The notes: a model not told the origin generated them from the sequence alone. A DNA stretch of 64,000 nucleotides from an uncultured Oscillospiraceae bacterium (GCA_900552265.1 URZE01000004.1:29562-93561); one strand, 5' to 3'. Shown: positions 27,878 to 38,696, counted from the stretch's first letter. Numbers and translations: made by a program.

Positions 27878-30800
27878 TTAAATTGTTTTTGAAAAACTTT
27901 CATTCAAATAAAAAGAATAGATGATAAGTTCTTTTACGTTAATTCCGGAAATTTTTTCAAGAGCATATTTGTATAAATTAAGTTGTGTGGAATATTTTTC
28001 ATATAAATCTTTGATATTTTCAGTTTTGTCAGTTTTGTAATCAACTATTACATACTTTCCGTTTTCTTGAAAAGCGCAATCCAAAGCTCCCTGCATAACC
28101 ACAAAAGTATCTGAAATTTTTTCAGAGATAGCATGTTTGTTCAGTAATTCGGGGGGAATTTTAACCGAAAATCTTTGTTCACGCAGCACTTTTTTACTTT
28201 GTAGTATTCTTTTAGCGAGCGGAGAATTTATAAATTTTTGAATTTGAGTTACATTTAAACTTTCGGATTCTTTAACTGTCAAAAATTCTTCTGATAAAAG
28301 ATAATTAATTTCAGATTTTACTCCATTTAACGTAGCTCTTTTAAAGTTTGCAAAGCACATAAATTTGTGTAGAGCAGTACCTTTTTGTGCGGGAGTGAAA
28401 TTTTTTTCCGAAGCAAAAGATGGTTTTGAATTTGCCGTATATTGTTCCCAATCGCCACTTTGGTTCATCATAGAAGCCGAAATTTTGAGCGGTAAATTTA
28501 TAAATTCTTTGTAAGGATAAACAAAATCAAATCTGTCATTTATGATTTGTCTCCATGCAGCATCAAAGTTTTCGACTGAATTTTGGGTTTCTGCGCATTC
28601 TTCGTAATTGTCGAGAGTTTCGGGTTCGGGAGAAATCAAATTAATATCCCAGTTCAAATGTTTTGAATTTTTTTCGGAAATATATTCGTTTAAATTCATA
28701 ATATTGCAAAGTTTGTTTCTGAGAGTGCTCTGGCATATGCATAAAATTATCCAAGACGCAAAAGAACTTGAATTTTTTACTTCAAATGGTGATATATTGT
28801 CAGTGTCCTGGGTTAACATCAGACTTTTTTCAATTATTTTAGTGGGTTCTTTTATTGAAGCTATTAAAAAAAGTTTTTGTTTTGCTCTGGTTAGAGCTAC
28901 GTAGAATATACGCATTTCTTCAGAAATATCTTCATTTTGATTTTGAGAAAATACAGCTTTTCTCATTAAATTGTCAAATTGTAAAGTACCTTCGTCATTT
29001 TTTAGTTTCATAGCCGGGCCAAAATCTGAATTAATAATTACCTTATTTTTATCGAAATTAAATTTTTTTCCGCATCCCGCTACTATACACACCGGGAATT
29101 CAAGACCTTTTGATTTGTGAATGCTCATTATTTTGACTGTATTTTCATATTCGGAAGATATCGAAGCGGGTTCCAAGTCGGATTTTTTTTGTCTGATATT
29201 TTCTATATAATCTAAGAATCCCGATAGTCCTTTGTGATATTGATTTTCGAATTTTTCTGCGTATTGAACCAAAAGTTCAAGATTTGCTTTTTTAACTTCT
29301 CCTTTTGCTTTGGCAAGGCATAGAGCCGGGTAATCGGTGTCTTGGTATATAAATTCAATTAATTCTCCACAAGGAACTGTGCAAGAAATTTTTCTCCAGT
29401 AATTGATTTTTTCTAAAAAATCCGTACATTTTTTCATTCCGTTTTCGGATGATTTTTTTACTGCAAAATAGAATAAATTATTTCTGTCAGACTCTCGAAT
29501 TTCACTGAGTTCATCTACATTAAATCCAAATATTGGACTCATCATTGCGGATATCAACGGTATATCTTGAACCGGATTGTTTATTGTTTGGAGTATGGAG
29601 ATTATGTTGGAAATTTCAGAGGTATCGAGGAATTTTTCTTTGGTTTCCGACCAAGCCGGTATACCTTGCTCCAAAAGCCTCGAAGCGTAAATGTGAGCAT
29701 GAGCATTTGAACTGCGCATGAGTATGCAAAAATCAGAATAAGTTATGGGTCTTTCGGTTCCGTTTTCAATTACCTTATATTTTTGATGAATCATTTCTGT
29801 AATTTTTTCTGCGATAAAATCGGCTTCAAGGATATTTGAGTTTTCCTGAGATTGAGAAGTGTCTATTATTGAAAAATTTATATCACATTCGTCGTTTTGA
29901 GTTTCTTCTTTGTATATACCCGGAACAAGTTTTTCCTCATCATTGTACTGTATTTCTCCGACTTCTTCAGACATGATGCTTTCAAAAATAAAATTTATAC
30001 TGTCTATAATTTTTGGATTGCTTCTGAAATTTTTCCCCAAAATTATTTTGGCCGGATAATTGTTTTCTTCTTTGGAATAGAGTCGATAATCGCTTTTTTT
30101 ACCTAAAAATATCTGAGGTTTTGAATGTCTGAATTTATATATGCTTTGTTTAACATCGCCTACGCAAAACATTTTGTTATTGTTGTTTATCAGTTTAAAG
30201 ATAGTATTTTGAATTTCGTTTATATCTTGGTATTCATCTACCATTATTTCTGCATATCTGTTTGAAATTTCAAAAGCTATATCGCTTGGATTTATTTCAC
30301 CTGAATCGGTATCTTTCGAAAGAAGTTTTATGGTCCAGTGTTCTAAATCGCTGTAGTCGGCGATATTTTTGATGGTTTTTAGATAGGAAATTTCCTCGCA
30401 GAAATAGTTTGTAACCTCGAAAAGAGTTTTTGTTACGACTTTAAATTTTTTTAATGAATTTATTGTTCCGAGTTCGGAAAATGTAAAATATTTCTTAGAG
30501 TTTTCGATTAAATTTTTTGCATATTTTCGTTTTTCGGAAATTACATTTTTTTCAAAATCACAGTCTTTACACCTTAAAGGTTTAAATTTAGAGAATGAAA
30601 ATTGAGTAATTTTTTCTGCGATTTTATCCCAACTTTCAATGTTTAATGATTCCATAATTGAATTTGCTTCAGATAAATCTTTTTCAATGGCTTCTCCATA
30701 AGATTTTTGTATATTTTCATTTTTTGAGGAAACGGTTTTTATTTGAGAAAGTATTTTTTGAACTTCCGTAAATGATTTTTTTGCAAAATTAACGGCGATT

Positions 30801-31435
30801 TTTCCCCATGGAGAATCTTTTACAGGGGTAATATTTTCATACATTTTGCAAACATTGTTCATCCATTTCTTGGGGAAAGGTAAAGAACGGGTAAAATCAT
30901 ATATTTGTTCTATGATAAGAGATAAAGAATTGTCATTTTTTTCATTTCCGAAAAGATTTGCGGTATATATGAAATCGGGATTTTGAAATTCATAAAAATC
31001 ATTTAAAGTTTTTTCCATGGCTTGGTTTTTTATAATGGAAATTTCACTTTCTTCGGCGATTCTGAATTTTGGGGATATTCCGAGTTTATAAAAATTTTCT
31101 CGTATTATACTTGCGCAAAAGCTGTGAATTGTACCCAGTGAAGCGCATTTAAGCATGATTTGTTGATTGTGGAGATGAGAATTTTGAGGATTTTTGCTTA
31201 TCATTTCGGAAAGTCTTGCCGAGATTCTATTCCTCATTTCCTGTGCAGCGGCTTTCGTGAAAGTAACGATCAGAAATTTATCTATATCTATAGGATTATC
31301 CAAGTCTGTTATTTGTTTTATGACTCTTTCTACAAGTACCGAAGTTTTTCCCGAACCTGCCGCTGCCGATACCAGTATACTGCCACCTGTGGAATTTATA
31401 GCATTTTCTTGCTCCGGTGTCCATTTTCTGCTCAT
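27878..31435 (-). CDS. addA: ATP-dependent helicase/nuclease subunit A
   Basis: UvrD-type helicase plus RecB-type nuclease of AddAB, which resects double-strand breaks to recombination-ready ends. Walker A lies in LVSAAAGSGKTSVLVERV near the N-terminus, motif Ia in VTFTKAAAQEMRNRI, and Walker B in MVDEYQDINE. Helicase motifs V and VI are near the middle (IMSIHKSKGLEFPVCIVAG, FYVALTRAK). The nuclease domain near the C-terminus has QGALDCAFQ...YVIVDYKTDK. Length 1185 residues, complete. It starts five bases after addB ends. Confidence 0.96.
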   Translation of the reverse strand: MSRKWTPEQENAINSTGGSILVSAAAGSGKTSVLVERVIKQITDLDNPIDIDKFLIVTFTKAAAQEMRNRISARLSEMISKNPQNSHLHNQQIMLKCASLGTIHSFCASIIRENFYKLGISPKFRIAEESEISIIKNQAMEKTLNDFYEFQNPDFIYTANLFGNEKNDNSLSLIIEQIYDFTRSLPFPKKWMNNVCKMYENITPVKDSPWGKIAVNFAKKSFTEVQKILSQIKTVSSKNENIQKSYGEAIEKDLSEANSIMESLNIESWDKIAEKITQFSFSKFKPLRCKDCDFEKNVISEKRKYAKNLIENSKKYFTFSELGTINSLKKFKVVTKTLFEVTNYFCEEISYLKTIKNIADYSDLEHWTIKLLSKDTDSGEINPSDIAFEISNRYAEIMVDEYQDINEIQNTIFKLINNNNKMFCVGDVKQSIYKFRHSKPQIFLGKKSDYRLYSKEENNYPAKIILGKNFRSNPKIIDSINFIFESIMSEEVGEIQYNDEEKLVPGIYKEETQNDECDINFSIIDTSQSQENSNILEADFIAEKITEMIHQKYKVIENGTERPITYSDFCILMRSSNAHAHIYASRLLEQGIPAWSETKEKFLDTSEISNIISILQTINNPVQDIPLISAMMSPIFGFNVDELSEIRESDRNNLFYFAVKKSSENGMKKCTDFLEKINYWRKISCTVPCGELIEFIYQDTDYPALCLAKAKGEVKKANLELLVQYAEKFENQYHKGLSGFLDYIENIRQKKSDLEPASISSEYENTVKIMSIHKSKGLEFPVCIVAGCGKKFNFDKNKVIINSDFGPAMKLKNDEGTLQFDNLMRKAVFSQNQNEDISEEMRIFYVALTRAKQKLFLIASIKEPTKIIEKSLMLTQDTDNISPFEVKNSSSFASWIILCICQSTLRNKLCNIMNLNEYISEKNSKHLNWDINLISPEPETLDNYEECAETQNSVENFDAAWRQIINDRFDFVYPYKEFINLPLKISASMMNQSGDWEQYTANSKPSFASEKNFTPAQKGTALHKFMCFANFKRATLNGVKSEINYLLSEEFLTVKESESLNVTQIQKFINSPLAKRILQSKKVLREQRFSVKIPPELLNKHAISEKISDTFVVMQGALDCAFQENGKYVIVDYKTDKTENIKDLYEKYSTQLNLYKYALEKISGINVKELIIYSFYLNESFSKTI

Positions 31436-31439
31436 ATTT

Positions 31440-34400
31440 TCAATTGTCCTTTTCGATTATTTTTTCCAAAGCTTTTTTGTTTGTCATATTTGTGGGAATT
31501 TCGCTGAATATTTCTTTTTCATAGCAGCATATTGGAAGATAGCAACATTTTTCACATGCAGTGTATCCTTTGAAAATTGGTTTTGCCGATACTTTACCGC
31601 TTTGTAGACAACTTACCATTTCTGTTATTAATTTTTGAGAATAATCTGATATAAGATGTAATTCTTCAGAGTTTATAGTAGATTGTGATTTTTTTATTTC
31701 GCCATTTTTAATTTCAGCAGGTATAAAAATTCCTTTTCCGTCTTTTTCCATTCCTAAAATAGATTCGGAGTCATCTAAAAGTAAACCGTTCATACATAAT
31801 TTTTCAAAAATTTTAACTGTTTCCGATTGGATAGTTTCACTTTCTATTGCATCTATAACAGGTTTTAAAGCAGTAAAATACAGCATACCTGCAGGAATTA
31901 TTTTACCGTATTTTTTTTCACCGTTTTTCTTAACGGCAGTCAAATATATAAGCATTTGCATGTTTAAACCGAATAAAATATCCGATAATTTGAATTCTTT
32001 TATACCTGTTTTATAGTCGACTATTCTTACATAAGTTCCTTTTTGAGATTTCATAATGTCCACACGATCAATTTTTCCTTCAATGGTGATAACGGTTCCG
32101 TTGGGCATGTTTATTTTTAGCGGAGGTATATCTCCGTTTTCTGCTATTTGAAGTTCAAGATCAGAGAGTTCAAAAGAACTTTGTTCAAACTCTTTTACAA
32201 AATATTTTGCAAGAAAAATAAGAGAAGAATTTAATTTTTTTATTCCGTATAAAAATCTTTGTGGTTTACCGTCAATTCCACCCAAATTTTTCTCAGTGTA
32301 GTCTTTGGTAATTGATTCTATCTCACATTTAATTTCTTCTTCCGGAGCGGATATGATTGTGTGATTTGGGTATTTTTTAAATAATTTTTCAAGAGAATAA
32401 TGTATAATATTTCCATATTCTATTGCTCCGAATGAAGCTTTTTTTAAAGATTTTGCTCCCAAAGCGTATTGACAAAAGTATCCGAATCGACAAGTATAAT
32501 ATTTTTCTATTTGAGATGCGGAAAGCTTGATTTGTTTTCCGAAAAATTTTTCTGCTCTTTCAGGATTTTCAAAATCGAGAGGTTTGTTTAGAAATATTTT
32601 TTCGAGGGTTTTATATTTTTCTTTGTAAAATTCACTGTTTATGTAATATTTTTTAAGTTCATTTGAAAATGATGAATTTTTTCCGAAATTTGTAGCCAGT
32701 ATCTCAAAAGACGGTTTTTGTTTCCAAATTTTTTCTTTTGGACCCGAAGTATAACGATTTGTGATTTTTATTTTGGGAAAAATCCGTATTATTTCTTTTA
32801 TTATTTCGGATGGAATATTTCCTTTTCCCGAAAAGTTTGACGAAGGCCAACTTACAAATAATTTTTCTGATGCATTTGAAATTGCCATATATGCGAGAAA
32901 TTTTTCTTGAATTAAGAACGTTTTGACATTATCTGTAATTTCAACTCCTAAAGAGGCCATGAGATTTATTTCGGATTCAGTGAATATAGCCGAAGAATCG
33001 GGAGTTTTTGGAAATTCTCCGTTAACTGCACCTATTAAAAACACCGTTTTTACGCTTGAAAGACGTATGGTATCTGCTTGACCTATTACCACATTGTCGA
33101 GACTTTGGGGAATAGTAGAAACTGTGACAGAGTTTGAAACTGAACGAAGTATGTCGGCATATTTTTTGACTGAAATTTTAGTATTTTGAAATATCTCGGA
33201 AATTTTACTCAAAATATTCATTGCACAGTCCCATGCGCTGGATTCACACTGCGCTTCTACTGTTTTATTCGCTTTGGCTAAATTTTTGCATAAGTTTTTT
33301 AAATTTTCCGCTGCATTTACATCTAAAAGAAGTTCATAAATAGATTTTGATATTTTATCTGCAGTTGTTCGTTTTGTTTTGTCGTAAAAATTTTTAAGAG
33401 GGGATACTATTTTTTTTCGGAGTTCATTTATGTTTTCAAGTTCATTTCTGCTTTCTTCATCCCAAACTTTTTCAAATCCTTTAGGATGCATTGTGAACTC
33501 TTCGAACCACGAATGACCTGTTATATTCCAAAGAAAAATATAATTTTCAACTATTGATATTTCTTCTGTTGATAAATCCACAAGCCCAGATTTTAAAAAT
33601 CGAAAAATTTCCTGTGAATCAAATTCCGAAGCTATGGTGTCGAGTGCTGAAAATATTAAATTCATTACGCTTTTGTGAAAAATTGTATTCGGAGAATTTA
33701 AAAAATAGGGTATATCGTATTTTTTGAAAGTGCTTTTAAGAATATTTTTGTAATTTTCAATATTTCTTACGATTACAGCGAAATCTCTAAATCTGTAATT
33801 TTCAGTCATAACTGTTTTTACGATATTTCTTGCTACATATTCACATTCTTCGAATTGAGTCAAAGCATTGTATATTTCAATATTTTGAGGAATTACTTCA
33901 CTTGAAGATTTTTCAGGACAGAATATGCTTTCTTGTAAGATTAAGAGATCTTTTTTCTTGAGTTTTGAGTTTTTTTGAAGAAATATTGGTTCAGAAATTT
34001 CAACTGAATTTGAATGTGCGTCTTTTTGAATTTTTTTAATTGTTTGATAGACATTGAAAAATAAACTTTTTTCATCATAATTTTGAATGGAAGTATCAAA
34101 ACAAAACGCCATATATATATTTTCTGCTTGAGTAAGTATTATTTGAAGTATGCTGCTTTGTTGAGGTGTAAAACTGCTGAATTCATCGAAAAATATGTTA
34201 AATTCTTTAAAAACTTTGTTTTCTCTAATGATATTTTCAAGTTTGTTTAAATTGTCCAAAGAATCCTCGAATTTACTTTTAGTCAATTCTTCATAAGAAT
34301 TAATTATTGTTTTTATTTCGGAAATTTTTTGTTTAAGAGTATCACCGGAATTGAGCTGTTGAATTTTATTTAATTGTTCGAAACTTATTTTATGAGTTTT

Positions 34401-34778
34401 GAATTCTTCTGCCGTTCTCAACATGAGGTCAGCTACTGTAGAGTCCGAATAATTTTTTTTGTACAGGTTTAAATTTTTTCGAGCTCGTTCCAATGCGCAA
34501 TTCATGGTTACGATTTTTGTTGTATCTTCAGGTGTAGGTAATGAGGGAATTCCGAGTTTCGTCGATACAAAATCGTATAGTCTCGAAAAACTTAAAACTT
34601 CCATTTTATTAAAATCGTTATTTCCCAAAACTTTAAGCATTTTTTTTTCATTTTCGAAAGAACTTTGTTCCGGTACGATGAGTATTGTTTTTTTACCTGA
34701 TTTAATTTTATTTTTTATTATATCTGTTATGGTTTTGGATTTTCCCGAACCACATTTTCCAAGAATGAATTGAAGCAA
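31440..34778 (-). CDS. addB: ATP-dependent helicase/nuclease subunit B
   Basis: Partner of AddA. It begins MLQFILGKCGSGKSKTITD, the AddB Walker A. The inactive-helicase body carries VPEQSSFENE and LIGAVNGEFP. The C-terminal nuclease has GKIDRVDI...IVDYKTG. Cysteines of the iron-sulfur cluster are visible: one in YYTCRFGYFCQY and three near the end (YTACEKCCYLPICCYE). Length 1112 residues, complete. addB is promoter-proximal and addA follows. Confidence 0.95.
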   Translation of the reverse strand: MLQFILGKCGSGKSKTITDIIKNKIKSGKKTILIVPEQSSFENEKKMLKVLGNNDFNKMEVLSFSRLYDFVSTKLGIPSLPTPEDTTKIVTMNCALERARKNLNLYKKNYSDSTVADLMLRTAEEFKTHKISFEQLNKIQQLNSGDTLKQKISEIKTIINSYEELTKSKFEDSLDNLNKLENIIRENKVFKEFNIFFDEFSSFTPQQSSILQIILTQAENIYMAFCFDTSIQNYDEKSLFFNVYQTIKKIQKDAHSNSVEISEPIFLQKNSKLKKKDLLILQESIFCPEKSSSEVIPQNIEIYNALTQFEECEYVARNIVKTVMTENYRFRDFAVIVRNIENYKNILKSTFKKYDIPYFLNSPNTIFHKSVMNLIFSALDTIASEFDSQEIFRFLKSGLVDLSTEEISIVENYIFLWNITGHSWFEEFTMHPKGFEKVWDEESRNELENINELRKKIVSPLKNFYDKTKRTTADKISKSIYELLLDVNAAENLKNLCKNLAKANKTVEAQCESSAWDCAMNILSKISEIFQNTKISVKKYADILRSVSNSVTVSTIPQSLDNVVIGQADTIRLSSVKTVFLIGAVNGEFPKTPDSSAIFTESEINLMASLGVEITDNVKTFLIQEKFLAYMAISNASEKLFVSWPSSNFSGKGNIPSEIIKEIIRIFPKIKITNRYTSGPKEKIWKQKPSFEILATNFGKNSSFSNELKKYYINSEFYKEKYKTLEKIFLNKPLDFENPERAEKFFGKQIKLSASQIEKYYTCRFGYFCQYALGAKSLKKASFGAIEYGNIIHYSLEKLFKKYPNHTIISAPEEEIKCEIESITKDYTEKNLGGIDGKPQRFLYGIKKLNSSLIFLAKYFVKEFEQSSFELSDLELQIAENGDIPPLKINMPNGTVITIEGKIDRVDIMKSQKGTYVRIVDYKTGIKEFKLSDILFGLNMQMLIYLTAVKKNGEKKYGKIIPAGMLYFTALKPVIDAIESETIQSETVKIFEKLCMNGLLLDDSESILGMEKDGKGIFIPAEIKNGEIKKSQSTINSEELHLISDYSQKLITEMVSCLQSGKVSAKPIFKGYTACEKCCYLPICCYEKEIFSEIPTNMTNKKALEKIIEKDN

Positions 34779-34865
34779 TTTTGCGTCCTCCCGAAATTTG
34801 TCTGAAAATCTGATACCTATGATATATTAAAAATATGTGTTTATCAAAATTTGTTTTATTTTCAG

Positions 34866-34893
34866 TTGACATATTTGTTAAAGACGATATAAT
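34866..34893 (+). promoter_or_regulatory. Promoter of tRNA-Pro
   Basis: TTGACA (34866-34871), 16-base spacer, TATAAT (34888-34893). Both hexamers are consensus. Transcription would start about five bases before the tRNA. Confidence 0.85.
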
Positions 34894-34904
34894 TAATGTT
34901 GTAT

Positions 34905-34980
34905 CGAGGTGTAGCTCAGATGGTAGAGTGCTTGGTTTGGGACCAAGATGCCGCAGGTTCGAGTCCTGTCACCTCGACCA
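34905..34980 (+). tRNA. tRNA-Pro (anticodon TGG)
   Basis: 76-base cloverleaf with acceptor CGAGGTG/CACCTCG, D arm GCTCAGATGGTAGAGTGC, anticodon loop TTTGGGA (TGG) in stem TTGGT/ACCAA-type pairing, and T arm GCAGGTTCGAGTCCTGT. The 3' ACCA is encoded. Confidence 0.95.
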
Positions 34981-34988
34981 ATTAAGCA

Positions 34989-35032
34989 CTGAACCGATTG
35001 TTTGTTAAGCAGGAAGTTCAGCGTTATTTTTT
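34989..35032 (+). terminator. Probable terminator of the tRNA-Pro transcript
   Basis: CTGAAC (34989-34994) pairs with GTTCAG (35016-35021), with extra outer pairs, and a T-rich tract follows. The loop is long (21 bases). Confidence 0.5.
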
Positions 35033-35120
35033 ATATTTTTGTAATCATAGGGTTTGTTGTAGTGGTTTACACTTCTCTGAGTGTGAAATTATTAAATAAA
35101 ATTGAAAAGGATTTTTGTCG

Positions 35121-36044
35121 ATGAAAGTTAAAAGATTATCTTGGCTGTTTTTTGTTACTTGTATTTTAGGTGCCGGATTTTTGTTTTTTTATCATAAGTT
35201 TGTAGAAAAATGTCCGACTTTATCGATTATAATTCCTGTATACAATTCAGAAAAATATATTTCGCAGTGTTTGGATAGTTTGACATCTCAAACCTTTAAA
35301 GATACAGAAATAATCTGTATAAATGATGGTTCCAAAGATGGTTCTTTGAATATTTTGAATGAGTATGCAAAAAAAGATTCTCGTATCAGAGTTATCGATC
35401 AGACTAATCACGGTGTTTCTGCTACCAGAAATAATGGTATCCGTGCAGCGAGAGGAAAATATATAACCTTTGTTGATTCTGATGATTGGTTAGATGAGTA
35501 TGCATATAGTTCGTGTATGGATATAGTACTTAAAGAAAAGCCTGAAGTGTTATTTTTTGGATATAGGACTGATGCTTCCGCAAAAGCTTCTCCGTACATA
35601 GATGAATCAAGTATTAAATTTCATAGTCGAAATGATATTAAAACTGCGTATGATGAAACCAATCCCACTGTATGGGATAAAATATTTGACAGGCAATTTA
35701 TAATGCGCAACGGTTTGCTCTTTAAAGAGGATATAACTTTGGCAGAAGATCACATATTTAATTTGATGGCTTTTGCAAATGCGGACAAGATTATAGGTGT
35801 TCCTAATAAATTTTACTACTATCGAGAAGATAATCCGGGATCTATAGTACATGTGATAAACAGTGAAAAAAAGTTAGGAGATAAAATTAAAGTAAATAAA
35901 TATTTAATATCATATTTCAAAGATTTGAACATTCATGATTTTGATTTGGATTTAGTAGAAGAGATGGGTGCAATTTTAAATTACATAAACAATGAAATCA
36001 AAGATAAAGAGTCAAAAATTAGATATGCTAGAGAAGTATTGTAG
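35121..36044 (+). CDS. Membrane-anchored family 2 glycosyltransferase
   Basis: An N-terminal membrane anchor (LSWLFFVTCILGAGFLFFYH) precedes a GT-A domain: LSIIIPVYNSEKYISQCLDS, then INDGSKDGS and the DxD-type FVDSDDWLDEY, with a catalytic-region TLAEDHIFNL. It uses a nucleotide-sugar donor; the acceptor is unknown. ATG 35121 has AAAGGA upstream. The anchor before a GT2 domain is unusual, because most such enzymes are soluble or have C-terminal helices. Length 308 residues. No capsule or teichoic-acid genes are nearby, so this is an isolated transferase. Confidence 0.85.
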   Translation: MKVKRLSWLFFVTCILGAGFLFFYHKFVEKCPTLSIIIPVYNSEKYISQCLDSLTSQTFKDTEIICINDGSKDGSLNILNEYAKKDSRIRVIDQTNHGVSATRNNGIRAARGKYITFVDSDDWLDEYAYSSCMDIVLKEKPEVLFFGYRTDASAKASPYIDESSIKFHSRNDIKTAYDETNPTVWDKIFDRQFIMRNGLLFKEDITLAEDHIFNLMAFANADKIIGVPNKFYYYREDNPGSIVHVINSEKKLGDKIKVNKYLISYFKDLNIHDFDLDLVEEMGAILNYINNEIKDKESKIRYAREVL

Positions 36045-36487
36045 ATCTTAAAGATTTACTGTTTTGAATATTAATAATTTGCTCAGTATCATTACGAACA
36101 TTGCCGAGATTGTATTTTTAAGTCAAGTTGTTTTGATATGGAGCATTTTTTGTGCGTAAATTTAAAATAAAACGATGTTCTATTTACTGATTGTTTAACA
36201 TTCAAAGGGTAATTTAGTGAAATAGTGAGAAGATATATTAGATGAATAAAAAAGTATTACAGAGCAATTTTGTGTTATGAAATTATAGTTGTTTATTAAA
36301 AAATGTGAAATTTTAAAACGTGTGTGATTACAATGTATTTAACGAAAATACACTTTTAATTTATTAGATGATTATTTAGATTTATTTTTATATAAAATTA
36401 TTATTAAAAAAATATTGTATTTATGTAAAAAATATTTTATAATATAATTGATGTAATCAATTAAAAATTATTTGTGGGAGTATTATT
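36045..36487. other. AT-rich intergenic region upstream of the paralogue cluster
   Basis: No reading frame, tRNA or clear structured RNA was seen on either strand. A TATAAT-like box lies near 36438-36443, upstream of the first paralogue. Confidence 0.45.
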
Positions 36488-37513
36488 ATGAAATTAAAAA
36501 TTAGAATATTAAGCGGAATTTTGGTAGCAACTATGTTGTTTCCTTGCATTGGTGTAGGAGCAGAGGATGAATGTTCTGCACAAGTAGTTGCTCTGATGCA
36601 AAAAATTGAAAAAAATGTTGGAGTTATGTCTTTGAGTACGGAATGTGCATGGGATGTGTATGTAGAGCTAACTAAAGCTAATCGTGAATATAGGTTAAAT
36701 AGAATAGGACTAAAAACAAATCGTAATGTTTTACAAAAATTAAAGCAAAATGTTGAGAGGATGCCGATAATAGATTCGAATTTAACGCAAGCAATTCGTA
36801 CGTTATACGAGTGCTATGACGCTCAAATTGAACAATGGGATACAAAGTATGATTTAGCTTTGGAAAAGTGGAAAAAAGCTTGTGAAATGTATTCTTCATT
36901 GAGTTTGACAATGAAAGATACAAAGTATTCAAATGTGTTCAATATTATGGTAGAATATTGCAAACATTATATATTTGTATGCGAATCCAAATTAACTTCA
37001 CCATCTACTTATTATAGAGACTTCTTTGTTAGCGCAGTTAATAAACTGGAAAAAATGTATGAAAAACCGCTTCAAGAACATACAGAGGAACAAATGCGTG
37101 ACATACATGATATCGAATTGAAAATAATTTATGAATTGATGGAGCCTATAAGAAGATTTAGAGTCTCTAGAAAAAGATTACCATTAAATGAATTTATTAG
37201 ACAACTTGATCGTTGTTTGTCATCTACAGAAGAGTATATAACTATTTTTGATAAAGGTAATAAACTCTTAGAATTTGTGGATACGCTGGAAAGAGGGATA
37301 AACGCAAATATTAAGTCTGGAGATAATTTTAAAGAATGCTCAAATTATACGGAGGCTGTGAGTTCTTATTTTGCAGCTAGGGTGCTTTTGCGTTGCGCAG
37401 AACAAATTAGGAATCAAAAGAATTCTTATATGTTACTGGATACTGTTATAGAAGATAAAATAAAAGAATGTAAAAGATGTATAGAAAAATTGGATAAAGA
37501 TACACTTTTTTGA
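36488..37513 (+). CDS. Secreted helical protein, paralogue 1 of 3
   Basis: 341 residues with a signal peptide (ILSGILVATMLFPCIGVGA, cleavage likely after GVGA). The mature part is mostly helical, with charged and aromatic residues and a periodicity suggesting helical-repeat packing; no family recognised. Its first 55 residues or so are nearly the same as paralogue 2, while the rest differs strongly. GGGAG precedes the ATG. The set of three sits between a glycosyltransferase and a large putative lipoprotein, so a surface or secreted role is likely. Confidence 0.75.
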   Translation: MKLKIRILSGILVATMLFPCIGVGAEDECSAQVVALMQKIEKNVGVMSLSTECAWDVYVELTKANREYRLNRIGLKTNRNVLQKLKQNVERMPIIDSNLTQAIRTLYECYDAQIEQWDTKYDLALEKWKKACEMYSSLSLTMKDTKYSNVFNIMVEYCKHYIFVCESKLTSPSTYYRDFFVSAVNKLEKMYEKPLQEHTEEQMRDIHDIELKIIYELMEPIRRFRVSRKRLPLNEFIRQLDRCLSSTEEYITIFDKGNKLLEFVDTLERGINANIKSGDNFKECSNYTEAVSSYFAARVLLRCAEQIRNQKNSYMLLDTVIEDKIKECKRCIEKLDKDTLF

Positions 37514-37579
37514 TGTTTATATTATGATAAGTAGTTAAAATATTTTGATAATTTAAACTTTATATAAGAGAAGATGTTT

Positions 37580-38560
37580 ATGAATTTAAGGATAAGGATA
37601 TTAAGCGGAATTTTGGTAGCAACTATGTTGTTTCCTTGCACTGGTGTAAGGACAGAGGATGAATTTTCTGCACAAGTAGTTGCTCTTATGCAAAAAATTG
37701 AAAAAAATGTTGGAGTTATGTCTTTAAGTACAGAAAGTGCGTGGAATATATATAGAGAATTAGTTGAAATGTATAATACATATTTTTTAAACAAAGAAAA
37801 ATTAGTGATATTTTATAATGTTTTATTGAAATTAGAACAAAACACCTGTCAAATGTCTGTGACAGATTTAAATTTAATGAATTCAGTTTATGCATTGCGT
37901 GATTGTTATGAAGCTTTTTTTGAAGAATATGATACAAATTACGAAAGTGCTCACAAAAAATGGGAAGAATCTTATAAAAAATATTGCACATTAAGTAAGA
38001 CAGTTGCAAATATACAAGATATACGTAATTTTGAACTTATGGCAGATTTTTGTAAACGTCATAGTGGTATATGTTTACAAAAAATGTTCTCATATAATAA
38101 ATTTTTTGAAGATATCACCGAAAAAATACTTAAAGATATTGAAGAACTTCAAAAAAACTTTAGTGTGAATGAAGAACAAATTTCGATTCTTGAAAATTTT
38201 GCAATATATCAATTATTGGAACCCTTAAGAGAACTTATCAAATGTAAAGAAAAAGAAGTGTCGCAATGTTCGTTTATAAGTAAACTTAATGAATGTAATG
38301 AACTGATTGAAATATTTAAACAAAAATTTTTTAAACATAGGTGTAATGAAATTTCTGGATTTAAAGATAAATTAAAAGAGAAAGTAACTGAACTCGCTAA
38401 GAAAGCTGACTCTTTTAAAAAATCGCCAAATATTATGTTAGCATTGGCATACTATAGTGTTGCAAGAAAAATTGTATGTTTTACTGAAAAATCTAGAGGG
38501 GAATCTTACCGCAATTTATCCAATAGTATTAAATTTTGTAGATTACATATGAGAGTATAA
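37580..38560 (+). CDS. Secreted helical protein, paralogue 2 of 3
   Basis: 326 residues from ATG 37580, chosen because it gives the same MNLRIRILSG start as its neighbours and has AGAGAAG upstream; an ATG six bases earlier is in frame. The signal peptide ILSGILVATMLFPCTGV is followed by a segment almost the same as paralogue 1 (AQVVALMQKIEKNVGVMSL), then a diverged helical body with similar spacing of WE/KW and CYE elements (DCYEAFFEEYDTNYESAHKK against ECYDAQIEQWDTKYDLALEK). No known domain was recognised. Confidence 0.75.
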   Translation: MNLRIRILSGILVATMLFPCTGVRTEDEFSAQVVALMQKIEKNVGVMSLSTESAWNIYRELVEMYNTYFLNKEKLVIFYNVLLKLEQNTCQMSVTDLNLMNSVYALRDCYEAFFEEYDTNYESAHKKWEESYKKYCTLSKTVANIQDIRNFELMADFCKRHSGICLQKMFSYNKFFEDITEKILKDIEELQKNFSVNEEQISILENFAIYQLLEPLRELIKCKEKEVSQCSFISKLNECNELIEIFKQKFFKHRCNEISGFKDKLKEKVTELAKKADSFKKSPNIMLALAYYSVARKIVCFTEKSRGESYRNLSNSIKFCRLHMRV

Positions 38561-38696
38561 AATAAAAATTAATAAAATAAATCGCAACTTTAAAGATTGT
38601 TTTATTAATTTATTTTAAGTAAAATATGAAATTTTATTATATAAAACTGTGTAAAAGTGTCTTGATAGATTAAATTTTATATGAAAGAGGATATTT

